A stretch of DNA of 35,476 nucleotides, taken from assembly GCA_034002405.1 (NCBI GenBank), contig JAVFAS010000036.1, forward strand, positions 1 to 35,476, given 5' to 3'. The position numbers were made by a program, and so were the translations under genes. Below are positions 33,401 to 35,476 of this stretch, in pieces. Under the pieces are notes generated by a model, which saw only the letters and a program-made list of their open reading frames with translations, made no database searches and was not told where the DNA came from. Positions within the stretch are counted from its first letter, which is position 1; each line of letters begins with the position of its first letter. This DNA is from SZUA-365 sp034002405 (GTDB lineage Bacteria > Bacteroidota > Ignavibacteria > SZUA-365).

Positions 33401-35260
33401 ATTGACGATCCTGATGGTTTTCGCCGCGGAATAGGCACCCACGCAGGTTGTGTCGAAGAGCTGCGGCGGAAGCTGTCCGGGTGTCCCGACCGCTTCCGCG
33501 AAGAAGGATGGCTCCTGCCGCTGTCCGAACAGGTCGACATTGAAATGCTCCACGCACACACCGAAGTCGGCATCGATCTGCATCGCCGTGGCGAAGGTCG
33601 CCGCGCCGTTCCGGGCCGGTTCGATCACGACGCTCGCCGTGTCGCCGGCGGGAATGACCTGCGGTGCCCACACGAGCGTGAAGCCGGAGGGGACCGTATA
33701 CCGGAGATCCGCTGCTTGTCCGTAGGCATTCGTCAGATGCACGACGCGCCTCGGCAGCGGGTCGGTGTCACAGGAATTGATCAGGCCGAAATCGAGTTCG
33801 AAGGCATCGGCGGTCACGGTCGGTGCGACACGCGAGGCCTCCAGCGTGAACAGAATCTCCTGGCCACAGGCATCCGCCGCCATGATGATATTCTCGATGA
33901 TCGTCCCCCGCTGCCCCGGTGCCGGGGCGAATTCGACATACATGCGCACGCTGTCGCGCGCGGGCAGGGTGAGAGGGAAGATGTTCGGATTTTTCAGGAT
34001 GAATCCCTCGCCCAGATCCGGGGCGGTCGTGAAGTCCACCGCGTTCAGTCCGTCATTGAACAGCGTGACCGTGATCAGTTCCGCGGCCTTCGACTGGCAG
34101 CTGAGGATCGACGGCGTGCCGTCGACACGCGCGGTCAGCGTCGTGCGGCCGATGCGAAGGATGACCGGAATCTCGAGAACCTCGGGATCGTGGAAGGGGG
34201 AACGCAGCTCGATCGTTCCGGCATGCGTGCCCGGACACGGGATCGCGGAGGTGATGACCTCGACCTCGAGCGAATCGACACCACTGCCGGTGGTCCGGGA
34301 AAGGCGGAGCCAGGGAACTGTCGCGTTGACTGTCCAATCGTTGCATGCCAGCGCCGACGGGGAGACGTACAGCCACTGTGGCGCGGGCGGATTCACGTCC
34401 ACGACGAAGGTATCGATGTCGCTGACCGCGACCGGGAATTTCCGCGGAGTATAGTTGGCCGTGATCACCTTGCTGCGGTTCATCGTGATGTTCAGCACCG
34501 GGTTGGTTCCCGATGCATCCCCGCTCCAATGCGAGAACCGGAAGCAGGTGTCGGGCGCGGAGAGGTTGAATGCCACCAGCGTCACCGGCGAACCCGGCGC
34601 GTAATCAGGCTGGAAGGGAATCCGGATGACCTGACCCGAGGCGGGCGGATCCATTTCGACATTCAGGGTATAGCGGGTCGGAGGTGGATCGCCGTAGGTC
34701 ACGCGGATGAGATAGCGGTTGATCCCCGCCGGCAGGACGATCTGCGACGTCGTGCTCATGTCGATGTCCACGACCGTCGTGTCGGGCCACGAGAGCAGAC
34801 GCATCTGCGATATCCCTGTCGCCAGCGGCAAATCCCAGCGTAGCCAGGTGTCGCTCGCCGCCGGTGCCCGCCGCGCCAGCACCTCGAAAGTGTGGGACAA
34901 CGGCGGTGCGGTGTAAATGCCGCGGAGGTCCTTGAGCACGCCGTTCCCGAGGAGCGACGGCGAACGGAAGTCGTTGTCGATCAGACGCGCGTCAAACGTG
35001 GCGGGGAGCAGCGGAGGGAGTTCCACCTCACCCAGCGAGGCGTCGATGGCATCCGACGCGGCGGAATTGATTCCGATTCGCAGGTCGGTGCTGTTGCCCA
35101 CATTGTCGAACACCGTCAACACGGTGGTGATATTCTGCGCCACGGTGACCTGTCCCGCAATGAAGATGAACAGCGCCGTGAGCAGAATTGCGCGCGACGA
35201 ACGTATCCGCGGCGGCATCGACAGCAGGGCAATAGGTCTCGAAGTAACGGACGTTGGCAT
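30482..35260 (-). CDS. Giant secreted ASH-repeat (choice-of-anchor D) protein with T9SS sorting domain
   Basis: A 1592-residue cell-surface or secreted protein. After a signal peptide ending near VTVAQ, an N-terminal region holds a bacterial-repeat segment (HWSGDASGTNPVLNITM) and a BACON-like stretch (NDWTVNATVPWLRLSRT). Residues about 371-1355 form nine Ig-like repeats of about 109 residues resembling ASPM/SPD-2/Hydin domains, with recurring -NxG- and FxP motifs. Each repeat has one cysteine near its start and one near its end. A cohesin-like domain (about 1356-1490) and a C-terminal T9SS type A sorting domain (about 1505-1592, with AYDMLGVEV and LRPGIYFLVM) follow. ATG at 35260 was taken because AGAGG precedes it; ATG at 35284 is possible. 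The function is probably adhesive or structural. Confidence 0.88.
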   Translation of the reverse strand: MPTSVTSRPIALLSMPPRIRSSRAILLTALFIFIAGQVTVAQNITTVLTVFDNVGNSTDLRIGINSAASDAIDASLGEVELPPLLPATFDARLIDNDFRSPSLLGNGVLKDLRGIYTAPPLSHTFEVLARRAPAASDTWLRWDLPLATGISQMRLLSWPDTTVVDIDMSTTSQIVLPAGINRYLIRVTYGDPPPTRYTLNVEMDPPASGQVIRIPFQPDYAPGSPVTLVAFNLSAPDTCFRFSHWSGDASGTNPVLNITMNRSKVITANYTPRKFPVAVSDIDTFVVDVNPPAPQWLYVSPSALACNDWTVNATVPWLRLSRTTGSGVDSLEVEVITSAIPCPGTHAGTIELRSPFHDPEVLEIPVILRIGRTTLTARVDGTPSILSCQSKAAELITVTLFNDGLNAVDFTTAPDLGEGFILKNPNIFPLTLPARDSVRMYVEFAPAPGQRGTIIENIIMAADACGQEILFTLEASRVAPTVTADAFELDFGLINSCDTDPLPRRVVHLTNAYGQAADLRYTVPSGFTLVWAPQVIPAGDTASVVIEPARNGAATFATAMQIDADFGVCVEHFNVDLFGQRQEPSFFAEAVGTPGQLPPQLFDTTCVGAYSAAKTIRIVNDGTAELMMTVNVAAPFEIDAFSNSFPLAPGAERLVSIRFHPVTGGTVEQTLTISANLCALEASVDLRGSTFSQQVLSSTVMPAHLTLANCEAGDKVLLRVVNSGSEPVRFTDLPALPNGFSWDPAVTLPIVINPDPTSPFEAYIDFAPPLGEGGNFGGSVQWFGEPCGSTVYFTLSGERILPQVKVTPLIADFGQIISCGPNDVGPTRVITIENNSPLPITLNALAPTARYALMLGPIPFPTQGIQIPANETREIDVRALAGMGGVFSDTLLLTVLAGTGGTCREDIVIELRGERYEPKFIVRENGYSTNYGDICVNGAQVRGFIVENTGDRRLTVSSDGFPPLSPFQLLSKPFKMTLEPGAYREFPIRYNPLQVGQDVATILFTSDVCSDTVDFTVRGRGVEPSFDITAITPDTPLEILTCETGGARQIRATVTNTGSTPVRIVDGSLLPSGFAYDPPQQFPFALQPGQSRDVMVRFTATDPGSYSGMVNLIGEPCEITASFAVQGSVLSTAYTVAPETIDFGAITVCPGGTVRPEDIENLRQTLTVLNAGDIPQSFDIAIKPANVPLRILAPQTWPVVVAPGMSVNIELELTPPFDEMARGFNGVVELTVTRVQRCVPETRSIPFSGAINRMEYAFVQDTVRASAVCITDPVTLTADVVNPGETPMQLALRIEGSTAFRLVDEQPLVTVQPRERRAIHVTYIPTDGQPDIARLVAREDVCHSEAVVMLRVEYTQPHLAVSLSETGMIEDVTARPGDMVEIPIYLHDALPCAVDDAVLRFALQFDRQALTPNRVVSVQGAATFTRPAPDRLVIHIAASRFNAGEVARVVMEVLVGREATTEWTLSAATIEPPVAMITTDEAITGTLHVRPRNGVTTLEDLGITTLNPPRPNVLDGRTGRSAQVTFSIKTEGYVALKAYDMLGVEVAVLHSGMLKRGTHSMKYSADHLRPGIYFLVMTTGTTRSIQKLIVAN

Positions 35261-35389
35261 AATCAACCTCTTAACCTGTTGCAATCAAAGAGACTATTTG
35301 CTTCAACTTAAGTACTTTCTCAAAAAAATGCAGTAAAAATCAACCCAATAACGAAATTTTTTTTCCACCGAAAATACTTCCCCCGCAAT
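35261..35389 (-). promoter_or_regulatory. AT-rich leader and promoter region of the T9SS protein gene
   Basis: This stretch is clearly more AT-rich than its surroundings, with several T runs on the minus strand. It must contain the promoter, but no TTTG/TAnnTTKS pair with 19-21 base spacing is convincing, so no site is named. Confidence 0.4.
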
Positions 35390-35476
35390 CAGCCATCAGC
35401 CATCAGCCAAGAGCCAAGAGCCATGAGCCATCAGCCATCAGCCATCAGCCATGAGCCATCAGCCATGAGCCATGAG
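35390..35476. repeat. Twelve tandem heptanucleotides [CG]AGCCA[TA] at the window end
   Basis: Twelve 7-base units run from 35390 to 35473, mostly CAGCCAT and GAGCCAT with CAGCCAA and GAGCCAA variants, and GAG begins a thirteenth. The array continues beyond the window or ends the contig. Its AGCCA core matches the array at 10422-10484. Confidence 0.96.

Overview
This is a high-GC bacterial chromosome fragment with two 100-N scaffold gaps (11199-11298 and 29610-29709), so it probably comes from a draft or metagenome-assembled genome. Two signals point to the Bacteroidota/Chlorobiota (FCB) side of the tree, plausibly Ignavibacteria or Kapabacteria. First, a 1592-residue secreted repeat protein ends in a type IX secretion (T9SS) type A sorting domain. 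Second, several genes carry Bacteroidota-type promoters, with TTTG or TTG about 20 bases before a TAnnTTKS -7 element. The lineage is inferred; no rRNA gene is present.

Layout. 76-2547 (+) encodes a HerA-like P-loop ATPase. 2555-7536 (-) reads mutT, mutY-like, ogg2, an orphan ABC ATPase, nusB and an MFS transporter; the first three form a compact 8-oxoguanine (GO) repair operon. 7851-10395 (+) carries a eukaryotic-type citrate synthase and ychF. 10664-20528 (-) holds the distal complex I genes nuoJ-K-L-M, an NhaD-like Na+/H+ antiporter wedged between nuoM and nuoN, then nuoN, nnr (NADHX repair) and vanZ. 20604-23498 (-) is a full p-aminobenzoate set, pabA-pabB-pabC. A tRNA-Thr(CGU) follows at 23590-23665 (-). 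23945-29610 (+) carries metK, ahcY, an FAH-family hydrolase and an M23 peptidase. 29710-35260 (-) encodes the giant T9SS-targeted protein and, directly downstream, a small outer-membrane barrel protein.

The genes are mostly housekeeping: TCA cycle entry, respiration with sodium/proton exchange, repair of damaged NAD(P)H, folate precursor synthesis, the SAM cycle and oxidative DNA repair. No phage, IS element, CRISPR array or recognisable defence island is visible.

The least ordinary feature is the pattern of short tandem repeats at 3' gene ends. 20-bp arrays overlap the stop codons of the ABC ATPase and ahcY, and a 15-bp array extends nnr in frame. The second assembly gap begins in one stop codon and ends at another. 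A heptanucleotide repeat of the form NAGCCAN occurs at two distant sites, including the window end. These arrays, the short-leader promoters, the antiporter inside the nuo operon and the NUDIX-less MutY with Glu in place of the catalytic Asp are the points most worth a second look.
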